The translations under genes were made by a program, and so were the position numbers. From assembly GCA_964352675.1 (NCBI GenBank), contig CAYGSN010000021.1, positions 1 through 33,565 of the forward strand: a stretch of DNA of 33,565 bases, written 5' to 3'. Below are positions 1 through 9,209 of this stretch, in pieces. The DNA comes from CAYGSN01 sp964352675 (lineage in GTDB: Bacteria; Pseudomonadota; Alphaproteobacteria; Micavibrionales; Micavibrionaceae). The stretch's first letter is position 1; every line of letters begins with the position of its first letter. The notes under the pieces were generated by a model. It was not told the DNA's origin and searched no databases. It saw only the letters and a program-made list of their open reading frames with translations.

Positions 1-2195
1 CGGCTGGCCTGTATGGCTTTTTTGCTGAGTTCCATGCCCGGAATATCGGCCCCTTCCAGACTTTCTCCGGTCAGCTCCAACACGGTGGAGCCGGTGAGGC
101 CGTCGGCTTCCTTCAGACGCACGGTAATTCTGGCCCCCAGGCGGAAAACGCGGCCATGGCGCTTGCCGATCAGCGCATGCTGCTTTTCATCATGGACGTA
201 GAAATCATTGGTGATGGAACGCATCGGGATAATGCCGTCCGCGCCGCTCTCATCCAGCTCGGCAAACAGGCCAAACCGTGTAACTCCGGTGATTTTGGCA
301 CTAAATTCCGCGCCGATTTTATCGCTCAGATAAGCGGCTGTGAAACGGTCAACGGCGTTGCGCTCGGCCTCCATGGATGTACGCTCCGTGCCGGAAATAT
401 GCTCGCAGATTTCCTGGATGCGCGCGATTTCGGTGTCATCCATGCCGCCGGGGCCGAGTTTGTAACCTTTGATCAATGCGCGGTGAACCAAAAGATCGGC
501 ATAACGCCGGATGGGGGAGGTGAAGTGCGCGTATTTACTGAGCGCCAGCCCGAAATGCCCGATATTGTCGCGGCTGTACACGGCCTGGGACTGTGTGCGC
601 AGGATCACGGTGGAGATCAGGTGGCTGTAATCCATATCGGCGGCTTTGCGCAGGACATGGTTTATCTGTGCGGGTTTGACCACCTGTCCTTTGGGCAGGG
701 ACAGGCCGAAGCTGTCGATAAATTCGCGCGCGCTTTCGAGCTTGTCCAGAGACGGGCGGTCGTGAATGCGGTAGACGCAGGGGAGGCTCTTGTGATCGCC
801 TCTGGCTTCAATCGCCTGCGCCGCAGCGACATTCGCCAGGATCATAAATTCCTCGATCATTTTGTGTGAATCCAGACGCTCGCGCTTTTTCACGCCGGTC
901 ATATTGCCGTTTTTATCGATCAGGATTTGCCGTTCGGGCAGGTCCAGATCCAGCGCTCCGCGTTTTTGCCGGGCGGCATCGAGAACTGCATAGGCATCGT
1001 AAAGCGGCTTGATAATTTTTTGCAGGGCCACATCTTCGGGCGTGGCTGGGCGGGGACCGTGATCGTGCAAATGCTGGATCTGCTCGTAAATTGTGCGGGC
1101 GTGAGATTTCATCAGGCCGCGGACAAATTTGTGTCTTTTCAGGTTTCCGTCCTTATCGATCCACAAATGCGCGGCCAGGCAGGCGCGGTTTTCATTCGGG
1201 CGCAGGGAGCACAAATCGTTCGACAAAGCCTCGGGCAACATCGGCACCACCCGGTCCGGGAAATAGGTGGAATTGCCCCGGCGTTGAGCCTCAATATCCA
1301 GCGGTGAGTGCGGCCGCACGTAATAGGCGACATCGGCGATGGCAACAATGATATGAAACCCGCCGTCATCCATAGGCTTGGCGTAGACCGCATCGTCAAA
1401 GTCGCGTGCATCCGCGCCGTCGATTGTGATCAGCGGGATATCGCGCAAATCTTCGCGCTCCTTGGTGGACGGGACGCTCAGGTCCTTTGTGGCCTCAATC
1501 ACCTTGGCGGGGAACGCCTCGTGCAAGCCAGCCTCATGCAGGCTGATGATACTGATGGCTTTGGGGTCATCGCGTTGCCCGATCACCTCGATGATTCGCA
1601 CCTTCTTGCGCTTTAACCCGCGGGAGGGCTGGATCTCCGCCACCACCAGGTCTCCGTCTTTGGCGCCGCCCATATCATTCTGCGGAACTTCGAAATCATA
1701 TTTTGCCTTTTTATCCGCAGGCTCCAGAATGCCGCCGCCTTTGGTCAGGCGCAGCAGGCCCATCACGCGCCCCATATCCGTATCAATACGCTTGATCACA
1801 TGGCCTTCATAGGTTTTATCATCAATGGGGGTCAGGCGGGCCAGTGCGCGGTCCCCGGTTTTAAGAGCGGGATGGCCCTTTTTATCGGGCATGATTTCGA
1901 TGCGCGGCGGTTCGCCCTGATGTTCTGCGTCCCATTCAACCGGCCGGGCAAAGACATCGCCGTCAATGTCTATATCATTGACCTCAACCACGCAGACTGC
2001 AGGCAGCCCGTCCGGCACCGAATACCCGCCGCCGGCATGTTTGGTCACGATGCCGTCGCCCTCCAGCTCCTTCAGGATACGCTTTAAGGCGATGCGCGGC
2101 TCCCCGCCCTTAACGCGGAAGGCTTTGGCGATATCACGTTTGGTCACGGGAGAGGGGGAAGAGCGGATCAGGTCGAGAATGTCGGATTTGTTCAT
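1..2195 (-). CDS. rnr: Ribonuclease R (3' end outside window)
   Basis: This is a processive 3'-5' exoribonuclease of the RNB family that degrades structured RNA in the cytoplasm. The reading frame is open from ATG 2195 to the window edge, about 731 codons, so the C-terminus is missing. The order of domains is an N-terminal winged helix (begins MNKSDILDLIRSSPSPVTKR), an OB/cold-shock region, the RNB catalytic domain and an S1 domain near the window edge. The RNB domain carries ITIDGADARDFDDAVYAKP, which holds the conserved metal-binding aspartates. The S1 domain shows KITGVTRFGLFAELDESGAD. The start lies 3 bases after the topA stop, so the gene is co-transcribed with topA. A basic tail, common in RNase R, would lie outside the window. 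The alternative RNase II is less likely because of the N-terminal helix-turn-helix region and the length. Confidence 0.96.
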   Translation of the reverse strand, partial: MNKSDILDLIRSSPSPVTKRDIAKAFRVKGGEPRIALKRILKELEGDGIVTKHAGGGYSVPDGLPAVCVVEVNDIDIDGDVFARPVEWDAEHQGEPPRIEIMPDKKGHPALKTGDRALARLTPIDDKTYEGHVIKRIDTDMGRVMGLLRLTKGGGILEPADKKAKYDFEVPQNDMGGAKDGDLVVAEIQPSRGLKRKKVRIIEVIGQRDDPKAISIISLHEAGLHEAFPAKVIEATKDLSVPSTKEREDLRDIPLITIDGADARDFDDAVYAKPMDDGGFHIIVAIADVAYYVRPHSPLDIEAQRRGNSTYFPDRVVPMLPEALSNDLCSLRPNENRACLAAHLWIDKDGNLKRHKFVRGLMKSHARTIYEQIQHLHDHGPRPATPEDVALQKIIKPLYDAYAVLDAARQKRGALDLDLPERQILIDKNGNMTGVKKRERLDSHKMIEEFMILANVAAAQAIEARGDHKSLPCVYRIHDRPSLDKLESAREFIDSFGLSLPKGQVVKPAQINHVLRKAADMDYSHLISTVILRTQSQAVYSRDNIGHFGLALSKYAHFTSPIRRYADLLVHRALIKGYKLGPGGMDDTEIARIQEICEHISGTERTSMEAERNAVDRFTAAYLSDKIGAEFSAKITGVTRFGLFAELDESGADGIIPMRSITNDFYVHDEKQHALIGKRHGRVFRLGARITVRLKEADGLTGSTVLELTGESLEGADIPGMELSKKAIQAS

Positions 2196-2198
2196 GCG

Positions 2199-4793
2199 CT
2201 AGGCGCTCTTTTTCTTCGTCGTCGATTTTTTCTTTTTCTTCCCAGCGGACTTTTTCTTTTTACCCTCTGCCGGGGCTTTGCCGGCGGCTTTTGCGGCCTT
2301 TGCCTCTTCGCGGGCGGCGCGTTTGATGACGCCTTCGGCGATCACGTCCACGGCGCGGTTCATGCCGATGGTCATCAGGTCTTCGTCTTTCGGGATGGAG
2401 GTGAAGACATTGTCATGCTTCAGGAACGGGCCAAAGCGGCCGATTCCGGCCTGGATCATCTTGCCCGTTTCCGGGTGGATACCGACATCACGCGGCAGGG
2501 CGAGCAGCTCCAAGGCTTTATCGAGCGTCACATCCTCCACCCGCGTTCCGGCCGGAAGGCCTTGGCGTTTTGGCTTGGGCGCGGTCGGCTTCTTGGGTTT
2601 CTTCGGCGCTTTCTTGCCGGCCTCTTTGGCTTTCTTTTTGGCGATTTCCCATTCGGCCATTTCTTTCTCATACGGGGCGAGATCAACCACCTCATTCGGG
2701 GCCGGGTCAATCTGCACATAGGGGCCATAGGGGCCACGCCTTAATGTAACCATTCGCCCGGTGCCGGGATCGCTGCCCAGCTCCTTCGGCTGGTTGGCCA
2801 GCGCAGCATACTCGCCACTTTCACTGCCTTCGCCCTCGGCCTGGATCTCCAGCGGGCGGGTGAATTTACACTCTGGGTAATTTGAGCAGCCGATAAACGC
2901 GCCGAACTTGCCAAGCTTCAGGCCCAGCCGTCCGCCCTCCCGCTTGTCGGCGAGGCAGGCCTTACATTCACGCGGCTTTGGGTTGTCCTCGGTTACGGCA
3001 AAGAAATGCGGTCCCAGCTCCTCATCCAGATGATCGATCACCTGCGTAATCGTAAGGTCTTTCGCGCCATCCACGGCGGCCTTGAAATCGATCCAGAACT
3101 GGCGCAGCGCCTCTTTCCACATCACATGGCCGGAGGCAATTGCATCAAGCTCTTCCTCCAGATTGGCGGTGAAATCGTAATCGACATATTTGGCGAAGAA
3201 TTTCTCCAGAAACGTCGTGACCACGCGCCCGCGATCTTCGGGAATGAAGCGCTTGCGGTCCATGATCACATAGTTGCGATCGCGCAAGACCTGCATGATG
3301 GAGGCATAAGTTGAGGGACGGCCAATGCCCAGCTCCTCAAGCTTTTTCACCAGAGAGGCTTCGGAATAGCGCGGCGGCGGCTGGGTGAAGTGTTGCGACG
3401 GTTTGACATCGACCAGCTTGGTTTTCTCGCCCTCATTCATCGGCGGCAGGAGGCGGTCTTTATCATTTTCATCATCACCATTTTCATCATCATCGTCCTT
3501 GTCCTCTATATAGAGTTTCAGGAATCCATCAAAGGCGATGACCGAGCCATTGGCGCGCAGGATCACATCATCGGTGCCGTCGCTGATATCGACGCTGACC
3601 TGATCGAGGATGGCGTTTTCCATCTGTGAGGCCATAGTGCGCTTCCAGATCAAATCATAAAGCCGCCATTGGTCGTTATCGAGCTTGCCCCTGAGAGAGT
3701 CCGGCGTGCGGGAAAGATCCGTTGGGCGGATCGCTTCGTGTGCTTCCTGCGCGTTCTTAGCTTTGGATTTAAACAGGCGCGGTGAGTCGGGCAGGTATTT
3801 ATCACCAAAATCTTTTGTGATCTGGCTGCGGCACTGTGCGACGGCATCTTCGGATAATGTTGTGCCGTCGGTTCTCATATAGGTAATCAGACCAACTGTT
3901 TCCCCGCCGATATCCATGCCTTCATACAGTCGTTGGGCGTTGCGCATGGTATTGGATGCGGACATTCCCAATTTGCGCGAGGCTTCCATCTGTAGCGATG
4001 AGGTAATGAACGGCGCGTAGGGATTACGGCGGACCTGTTTCTTTTCAATTTTCTGGATGGAGAGGTTTTTGTTCTCAATCCGCTGGACGGCTTTGGTGGC
4101 TTCATCCTCGCTGCCGATATCCATCTTACTAAGTTTGTTGCCGGCCAGATGCGTCAGCCGCGCGGTGAAAGGAACGCCGTCCGCGGTGTGCAGCTTGGTT
4201 TCAATCGACCAGTATTCCTGTGCGCGGAACAGTTCAATCTCTGTCTCGCGCTCACAAATCAAGCGCAGCGCAACAGATTGCACCCGTCCGGCAGAGCGCG
4301 ATCCGGGCAGTTTGCGCCAGAGAACAGGGGAGAGGTTAAAGCCCACAAGGTAATCCAGCGCCCGGCGTGCGAGATAGGCCTCGATTAAGGGTTGATCCAG
4401 CCCGCGCGTATTTTCAAATGCTTTTTGAACTGCGGCCTTTGTGATTTCATTAAAAGTAACGCGGCGGACATCTTTCCCCGCCAGCAATCCATCATCTTGC
4501 AAAATTTCTTGCACATGCCAGGCAATGGCCTCTCCTTCGCGGTCGGGGTCAGGGGCAAGATAGATGGTCTTGGCATTCTTCACGGCCTTTTTAATCGCGC
4601 TGACATTTTTCTCTGCGCGATCGCCCAGCTCCCATTTCATTGCGAAATCTTCATCCGGAAGAACCGAGCCGTCCTTGTTCACCAAATCGCGCACGTGGCC
4701 GAACGAGGCCAGAACCTCATAGTCCTTGCCCAGATATTTGTTGATCGTTTTTGCCTTAGCCGGCGATTCGACGATGACGAGATTGTTGCTCAA
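2199..4793 (-). CDS. topA: DNA topoisomerase I (type IA, omega protein)
   Basis: The enzyme relaxes negative supercoils by transient single-strand cleavage. The protein is 864 residues, normal for the alphaproteobacterial enzyme. The TOPRIM domain at the N-terminus has Glu9 (VIVESPAKAKT) and the metal motif PDPDREGE (residues 81-88). The catalytic tyrosine is Tyr305 in GLITYMRTDGT. A very acidic insertion (DKDDDDENGDDENDKD) lies near residue 440. One four-cysteine zinc ribbon follows (CKAC and, further on, CSNYPEC). After it come TopoI C-terminal repeats (LRRGPYGPYVQ, IGRFGPFLKHD) and a lysine-rich tail typical of this class. It is in the same operon as dprA upstream (23-base gap) and rnr downstream (3-base gap). 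Confidence 0.98.
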   Translation of the reverse strand: MSNNLVIVESPAKAKTINKYLGKDYEVLASFGHVRDLVNKDGSVLPDEDFAMKWELGDRAEKNVSAIKKAVKNAKTIYLAPDPDREGEAIAWHVQEILQDDGLLAGKDVRRVTFNEITKAAVQKAFENTRGLDQPLIEAYLARRALDYLVGFNLSPVLWRKLPGSRSAGRVQSVALRLICERETEIELFRAQEYWSIETKLHTADGVPFTARLTHLAGNKLSKMDIGSEDEATKAVQRIENKNLSIQKIEKKQVRRNPYAPFITSSLQMEASRKLGMSASNTMRNAQRLYEGMDIGGETVGLITYMRTDGTTLSEDAVAQCRSQITKDFGDKYLPDSPRLFKSKAKNAQEAHEAIRPTDLSRTPDSLRGKLDNDQWRLYDLIWKRTMASQMENAILDQVSVDISDGTDDVILRANGSVIAFDGFLKLYIEDKDDDDENGDDENDKDRLLPPMNEGEKTKLVDVKPSQHFTQPPPRYSEASLVKKLEELGIGRPSTYASIMQVLRDRNYVIMDRKRFIPEDRGRVVTTFLEKFFAKYVDYDFTANLEEELDAIASGHVMWKEALRQFWIDFKAAVDGAKDLTITQVIDHLDEELGPHFFAVTEDNPKPRECKACLADKREGGRLGLKLGKFGAFIGCSNYPECKFTRPLEIQAEGEGSESGEYAALANQPKELGSDPGTGRMVTLRRGPYGPYVQIDPAPNEVVDLAPYEKEMAEWEIAKKKAKEAGKKAPKKPKKPTAPKPKRQGLPAGTRVEDVTLDKALELLALPRDVGIHPETGKMIQAGIGRFGPFLKHDNVFTSIPKDEDLMTIGMNRAVDVIAEGVIKRAAREEAKAAKAAGKAPAEGKKKKSAGKKKKKSTTKKKSA

Positions 4794-4816
4794 AACTCAA
4801 AAAACCCTGGTGTTCG

Positions 4817-5953
4817 TTATTCCTGCAGCAGGCTCACACGGTTGCCGGGATGGCGTTTTATGCGTCCTGCCAATTCCAGTTCCAGCAAAATTGTTTGCAC
4901 CACTGGAATACTCAAATGACAGTTTCGGACCAATTCGTCAACACCTATAGGCGTAAAGGAGAGATGGGTGAGAATATCTCCCTGCGCATTTTCCGGCGGT
5001 TCTTCGTTGGTGAGCAAGGGGCCTGTGAAGACCTGTTCGGGCCAGTCCGGCTCACGCATCGAGGTGCCGGAAAAGTTCATAATCGTTTCCAGAATGTCAT
5101 CCGAGTTGCGGATTAGTGTTGCCCCTTCGCGCAGGAGATGGTTCGGTCCTTGCGCGCGCGGATCGGCCGGATGGCCCGGTACGGCCATCACATCGCGCCC
5201 TTGTTCCCCCGCTAGCCTTGCGGTAATCAGAGAGCCGGAGCGCATGGTGGCCTCAACCACGATCACGGCTTTGGATAGGCCGGAGACAATGCGGTTGCGT
5301 TTGGGAAAGCTCTGGGCGAAGGGCTTCTGGCCGAACGGGCTTTCGGCAATTACAAGCCCGCTTTCGCAAATCGCATCATAGAGTTTTTGATTTTCTTCGG
5401 GATAAACGACATCAATACCGCCCGCCACCACGGCAATCGTTCCTGTGCCGAGCGCGCCTGTATGCGCCGCCGTGTCAATTCCGCGGGCAAGCCCGGAGAC
5501 AACGACCTGGCCGCGCTCCCCCAGATCCCGCGCCAGTTTTTCAGCGAATTTTTTGCCGTTGAGCGAGGCATTGCGCGCCCCGACCATGGCGATGCAGGAC
5601 GCATTCAGAAGTCCGGTATTGCCGATCACGCTTAGCACCGGGGGTGCATCGTCGCAGGCCGCCAGCGCCAGCGGATAGTCCGGGCAGGCCGCCGTGATGA
5701 TCCGGCCACCATAATTTTGTAGGGCTTTGATTTCCTTTTCGATATCGCGCCCATGTGGGGCCTTCAGGGGTTTGCCGCGTCCGCCGCGTTTGGCAAGCTC
5801 TGGAAGGGCTTTGAGCGCGGCGCTAGCGGATCCGTACCTGTCCACCAACCGGTAGAATGTGATGGGGCCAACATTTTCTGTACGGCTCAGTGTCAGCCAG
5901 GCGATTTTTTCCGCCTCGGAAACCTCCGTTAGATATTCATGCGCCGGTTTCAT
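4817..5953 (-). CDS. dprA: DNA-processing protein DprA (Smf)
   Basis: DprA loads RecA on incoming single-stranded DNA during natural transformation. It is also widespread in non-competent bacteria. The 378-residue protein has an N-terminal helix-hairpin-helix/SAM-like region (ENVGPITFYRLVDRYGSA), the Rossmann-like DprA core (MVGARNAS, VVSGLARGIDTAAHTGAL, GGIDVVYPEEN, FPKRNRIVSGLS) and a C-terminal winged helix (FTPIGVDELVRNCHLSIPVV). I prefer ATG 5953 because relatives begin close to the SEAEKIAWL segment. An in-frame start at 5992 would add 13 basic residues inside plsY. Even with ATG 5953 the gene overlaps the plsY end by 17 bases, so the two are probably translationally coupled. Confidence 0.95.
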   Translation of the reverse strand: MKPAHEYLTEVSEAEKIAWLTLSRTENVGPITFYRLVDRYGSASAALKALPELAKRGGRGKPLKAPHGRDIEKEIKALQNYGGRIITAACPDYPLALAACDDAPPVLSVIGNTGLLNASCIAMVGARNASLNGKKFAEKLARDLGERGQVVVSGLARGIDTAAHTGALGTGTIAVVAGGIDVVYPEENQKLYDAICESGLVIAESPFGQKPFAQSFPKRNRIVSGLSKAVIVVEATMRSGSLITARLAGEQGRDVMAVPGHPADPRAQGPNHLLREGATLIRNSDDILETIMNFSGTSMREPDWPEQVFTGPLLTNEEPPENAQGDILTHLSFTPIGVDELVRNCHLSIPVVQTILLELELAGRIKRHPGNRVSLLQE

Positions 5954-6548
5954 TATTCTCTTTCTTTTTTCTCCCAATGCGCGGCTCTTCACCTTTCAGA
6001 AGGCGCCGGATGTTGTCCTGATGCTTCCAGAAAACAAGCGCGGCGATGACGGCACCTAGAGCCGCCAGCCTGATATCCCCGAAAACCAGCCAGGCCAGAA
6101 TGGGTGCCATCGCGAAAGAACTTAATGCCGCCAGGGACGATATACGGAAGGCCACGGCCATGCCCAGCCATATACCGAGCATGACCAATCCCAATGGCGG
6201 CAGGAGGGCAAGCATCACCCCCAGCGTGGTTGCAACGCCTTTCCCGCCCTTGAACTTCAGCCAGACCGGATACATATGTCCTAGCACGGCCAGCAGGGCA
6301 GTGGCAAAAATGATCCACATATCACCAGAGGAAAAAGAAAGCCAGATAGGCGCGGCGCCTTTGAGCATATCAAAAAACAGGGTCAGCGCAGCCAGTGCCT
6401 TGTTTCCCGTGCGCAGCACATTGGTTGCGCCGATATTTCCGGAGCCGATCGAACGGATATCGCCATAGCCGAAAAGCTTGGAGAAGAGGAGGCCGAACGG
6501 AATAGAGCCACAAAGATAGCCGATTATAGGGAAGATAAAATTAATCAT
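5937..6548 (-). CDS. plsY: Acyl-phosphate:glycerol-3-phosphate acyltransferase PlsY
   Basis: PlsY makes lysophosphatidate from glycerol-3-phosphate and acyl-phosphate at the inner membrane, the first step of phospholipid synthesis. The protein has 203 residues and several hydrophobic segments. Family signatures are visible in order: GSIPFGLLFSK, GSGNIGATNVLRTGNK and KGGKGVATTLGVML. It ends with a basic tail (RIGRKKKENN). The start ATG overlaps the pyrB stop as ATGA, and its 3' end overlaps dprA. The place next to dprA and topA is the usual one in Alphaproteobacteria. Confidence 0.97.
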   Translation of the reverse strand: MINFIFPIIGYLCGSIPFGLLFSKLFGYGDIRSIGSGNIGATNVLRTGNKALAALTLFFDMLKGAAPIWLSFSSGDMWIIFATALLAVLGHMYPVWLKFKGGKGVATTLGVMLALLPPLGLVMLGIWLGMAVAFRISSLAALSSFAMAPILAWLVFGDIRLAALGAVIAALVFWKHQDNIRRLLKGEEPRIGRKKKENNETGA

Positions 6549-7456
6549 GCGCCGTTCACCAATAAATCCAGTACCGCCATGCGGGTCGGAATTCCGTTTT
6601 CAACCTGGCGCAGGATCAGGCTGCGCTCAGGGTCTTCGGCCAGGTCGTCGGAAATTTGAACACCGCGCACCAACGGGCCGGGATCCATCACGAAGGCCTT
6701 CGGCGCATATTGATCAAGGATATCGCGTGTCAGTCCGAATTCGTTGAAATAGGATTCATCGGAGGAAATCAGCGCGCGGTCCATACGTTCCTTTTGCAGG
6801 CGCAGGGTCATAACGATGTCAGAGCCAGGTAATCCCTTGGCCAGGCTGTGGAATTTTTCTATGCCCTCTGCCGGGAGTTTCTGTGGCATCAGAATCTCCG
6901 GAGCAATCACACGCAGCTTTACACCCATTTTGGACAGGAGGATAAGATTGGAGGAGGCCACGCGGCTATGGGAGATATCGCCGATAAGGGTGACGTTCAA
7001 TCCATCCAGCCTCTCTTTGATCTGTAATATCGTGAAGGCGTCGAGCAAGGCCTGCGTCGGGTGTTCGCGCCAACTGTCACCGCCATTGATGACCGGGCAG
7101 GTCGCGCGCTGGGCCACTGTGATCGGCGCGCCGAACTCACTGTGGCGAATGACGAAGGCGTCCGCGCCCATGGCGTTCAGGGTATCAATCGTATCCAGAA
7201 AGCTTTCGCCCTTGCTCAGCGAACTGGTTTGCGGGTTCCAGTTCACAACGTCGGCGCCCAGGCGCTTTGCGGCAATTTCAAAGGAGGTCAGTGTACGAGT
7301 TGAATCTTCGAAAAACAGGTTCAGGATAATTTTATTCTTCAGCGTTTCACGGTCCCACTTGCCGTTCTCCAGCGCCTTGGCGTAGAAAGCAGTGCGCTCC
7401 AGAATGGTTTCGATCTGGTCTTTGTTCAGCTCGTCAATGCCGAGAAGATGTTTCAT
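6545..7456 (-). CDS. pyrB: Aspartate carbamoyltransferase catalytic subunit
   Basis: PyrB condenses carbamoyl phosphate and aspartate, the committed step of pyrimidine synthesis. The 303-residue protein has the carbamoyl-phosphate loop FFEDSTRTLTSFE (Ser52-Thr-Arg-Thr55), the second loop LSKGESFLDT, the HPTQALLDAFTI segment and the aspartate-binding region MTLRLQKERMD. The length is normal for a free catalytic chain, and no pyrI is present here. Its start overlaps the CoA-transferase stop (ATGA) and its stop overlaps the plsY start (ATGA). In most Alphaproteobacteria pyrC (dihydroorotase or a PyrC-like subunit) follows pyrB directly. Here it does not. Confidence 0.97.
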   Translation of the reverse strand: MKHLLGIDELNKDQIETILERTAFYAKALENGKWDRETLKNKIILNLFFEDSTRTLTSFEIAAKRLGADVVNWNPQTSSLSKGESFLDTIDTLNAMGADAFVIRHSEFGAPITVAQRATCPVINGGDSWREHPTQALLDAFTILQIKERLDGLNVTLIGDISHSRVASSNLILLSKMGVKLRVIAPEILMPQKLPAEGIEKFHSLAKGLPGSDIVMTLRLQKERMDRALISSDESYFNEFGLTRDILDQYAPKAFVMDPGPLVRGVQISDDLAEDPERSLILRQVENGIPTRMAVLDLLVNGA

Positions 7457-8676
7457 GGAGCTCCAATAATCCCTTTTTCTTTCAGATTTTCAATCTTATC
7501 TGGCGATAATTCCAGAAGATTTTCAAGCACTTCTTTTGTGTGTTGCCCCAGATGCGGCGGCGCATAGTTGTATTGCACCGGAGTTTCCGAGAGTTTCAGG
7601 GGGCTGCCGACAAGCTCCACCGCATGACCGGAGAGGGTATGACCCATGCTGATTTTCATCTCCCGGGCCTGGACCTGCGGATTGTCAAAAACCTTATCCA
7701 TCGTGTTGACCGGGCCGCAGGGCACATCGGCTTTCTGCAAGCCCTTAATCCAGTGTTCCATGGTATGGGTTTTGATAAGCTCCGCAATCAGCGGGACCAG
7801 CGTCTCACGATATTTAATCCGCTCGCTGTTTCTGGAAAAACGCTCATCCTGCGACCATTCGGGGCGGTTGGCAAAGGCGCAGAACCGGACGAATTGCGCA
7901 TCGTTGCCGACGGCCAGGATAATATGCCCGTCTGCCGCTTCAAAGGCGTTATAGGGAACAATCGTGCTATGTGCATTGCCCAGTCGCGGCGCGATCCTGC
8001 CGCTGGTGAGATAATATTGCGCGATATTGGTCAGGCTCGCCAATGTGCAATCGATCAGCGCCAGGTCGATCATCTGGCCTTTTCCGGTTTTCTGCCGTGC
8101 ATGCAGTGCCGCCAGAATGCCCGTGGCCGCGTTCATGCCCGTCATTACATCGCTGAGTGCCACGCCGACCTTCATCGGCGGTTGATCCGCATCGCCGGTG
8201 CAGGCCATAAGCCCCGCCATGCCCTGCGCCAGAAAATCATAGCCCGGCTCCTCCGCCATAGGGCCATTTTGGCCGAAGCCCGTGATGGCGCAATAGATAA
8301 TATGCGGGTGTTGGTCTTTGATCTGGTCATAGCTGAGGCCGAATTTCTCCAGCCCGCCAACCTTGAAGTTTTCAATCAGCACATCGCAATGTTCCAGCAT
8401 CTGATGGATCAGGGCTTGCCCCTCTTGCGTTTTAATATCGATTGCGACGGATTTCTTATTGCGGTTGCAAGACAGGTAATAGGCGCTTTCGCTCGTATCC
8501 TTCCCATCCCGGTCCTGCACAAAAGGAGGCCCCCAATAACGCGTATCGTCGCCCGCACCCGGTTTTTCAATCTTGATCACCTCTGCGCCCAGATCGCCCA
8601 GCATCTGTGTACAGAACGGTCCGGCCAGGACGCGGGACAGATCAAGAATGCGAATATCTCCAAGTGCCGTCTTCAT
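7453..8676 (-). CDS. CaiB/BaiF family CoA-transferase (class III)
   Basis: Family III CoA-transferases move CoA between carboxylic acids through an aspartyl-CoA thioester. The protein has 407 residues, the usual length. It begins with the family-typical LGDIRILDLSRVLAGPFCTQ segment and has LGADVIKIE-like LGAEVIKIEKPGAGDDTRYWGPP. The candidate catalytic Asp is Asp147 in EEPGYDFLAQGMAG. The C-terminal LGQHTKEVLENLLEL segment is also typical. Substrates cannot be read from sequence; formyl-CoA, succinyl-CoA and mesaconyl-CoA type enzymes share these motifs. Both ends overlap their neighbours as ATGA, so it is translated as part of the same polycistron. It has no evident functional link with pyrB or the prepilin peptidase. 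Confidence 0.93.
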   Translation of the reverse strand: MKTALGDIRILDLSRVLAGPFCTQMLGDLGAEVIKIEKPGAGDDTRYWGPPFVQDRDGKDTSESAYYLSCNRNKKSVAIDIKTQEGQALIHQMLEHCDVLIENFKVGGLEKFGLSYDQIKDQHPHIIYCAITGFGQNGPMAEEPGYDFLAQGMAGLMACTGDADQPPMKVGVALSDVMTGMNAATGILAALHARQKTGKGQMIDLALIDCTLASLTNIAQYYLTSGRIAPRLGNAHSTIVPYNAFEAADGHIILAVGNDAQFVRFCAFANRPEWSQDERFSRNSERIKYRETLVPLIAELIKTHTMEHWIKGLQKADVPCGPVNTMDKVFDNPQVQAREMKISMGHTLSGHAVELVGSPLKLSETPVQYNYAPPHLGQHTKEVLENLLELSPDKIENLKEKGIIGAP

Positions 8677-9185
8677 GGAAACAAAATCTCCCGCAGGTCT
8701 GAAAAAACAATAACCGAGATTACTCCTATCCCAATGACAAAACCAGGTCCAGCCGGAAGTGAAAATGTTTTTAATTCAACAGGCTGCTTCATGATCGTGG
8801 CCTGCCACAGCCCGGCTAGCAGGCCGTGGGCCAGTCCGGCCAGCGCCCCGATCGTGAGCGCAGGCAGGATATAATACGGCCCAAGCCATATCCCGGCCGC
8901 CGCCATGAGTTTGACATCCCCCAGTCCCAGCGTATCCTGCTTGTAGAAATAATTGGCAACCGCGCGAATGCCGAACAGCATCCCGCCGCCGACCAGTGCG
9001 CCCAACGCCATGTCCTGAACGGAGAGATAATGAAAGCCGGTCCCCAGGTGAAAAAGTACCCCCAGCCCCGCGAACGGAAAAACGTATTTATTCGGCAATA
9101 AACGGTGTTTCATGTCGATTGCACAGAGCAGGATCAGCAGTGCAAAAGCACCGGCTACAAACAAAATCACTAAAATTTCAAGCAT
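8673..9185 (-). CDS. Type IV prepilin peptidase (A24 family, short form)
   Basis: Prepilin peptidases are inner-membrane aspartyl proteases that cleave the leader of type IV pilins and pseudopilins. This 170-residue protein has both catalytic aspartates in the expected motifs: Asp in AIDMKHRLLPNKYV near the N-terminus and GLGDVKLMAAAGIWLG in the middle, within about six hydrophobic segments. It lacks the N-terminal cysteine-rich methyltransferase domain of PilD/GspO, as do the short enzymes of TadV/CpaA or R64 PilU type. I chose ATG 9185, with AAGGTT upstream, over an upstream start at 9254. It is the first gene of the minus-strand operon and is divergent from the pilus-like operon whose pilins it probably processes. 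Confidence 0.9.
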   Translation of the reverse strand: MLEILVILFVAGAFALLILLCAIDMKHRLLPNKYVFPFAGLGVLFHLGTGFHYLSVQDMALGALVGGGMLFGIRAVANYFYKQDTLGLGDVKLMAAAGIWLGPYYILPALTIGALAGLAHGLLAGLWQATIMKQPVELKTFSLPAGPGFVIGIGVISVIVFSDLREILFP

Positions 9186-9209
9186 GGTTTGAACCTTTTT
9201 TTCGCATAA

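Noticed and set aside
156..1616. Several long plus-strand frames opposite the first 2.2 kb
   Set aside because: The minus strand reads continuously as RNase R with its catalytic motif, so these frames are shadows.
3440..3520. Acidic low-complexity insertion in topoisomerase I as a possible foreign domain
   Set aside because: Short acidic insertions at this place are common in alphaproteobacterial TopA and the frame is intact.
4794..4816. Possible terminator between topA and dprA
   Set aside because: The 23-base gap has no stem-loop, and the genes are a conserved operon.
7540..8874. A 444-codon plus-strand frame opposite the CoA-transferase
   Set aside because: The minus-strand CaiB/BaiF protein is complete with family motifs; the antisense frame has unnatural composition and no recognisable domain.
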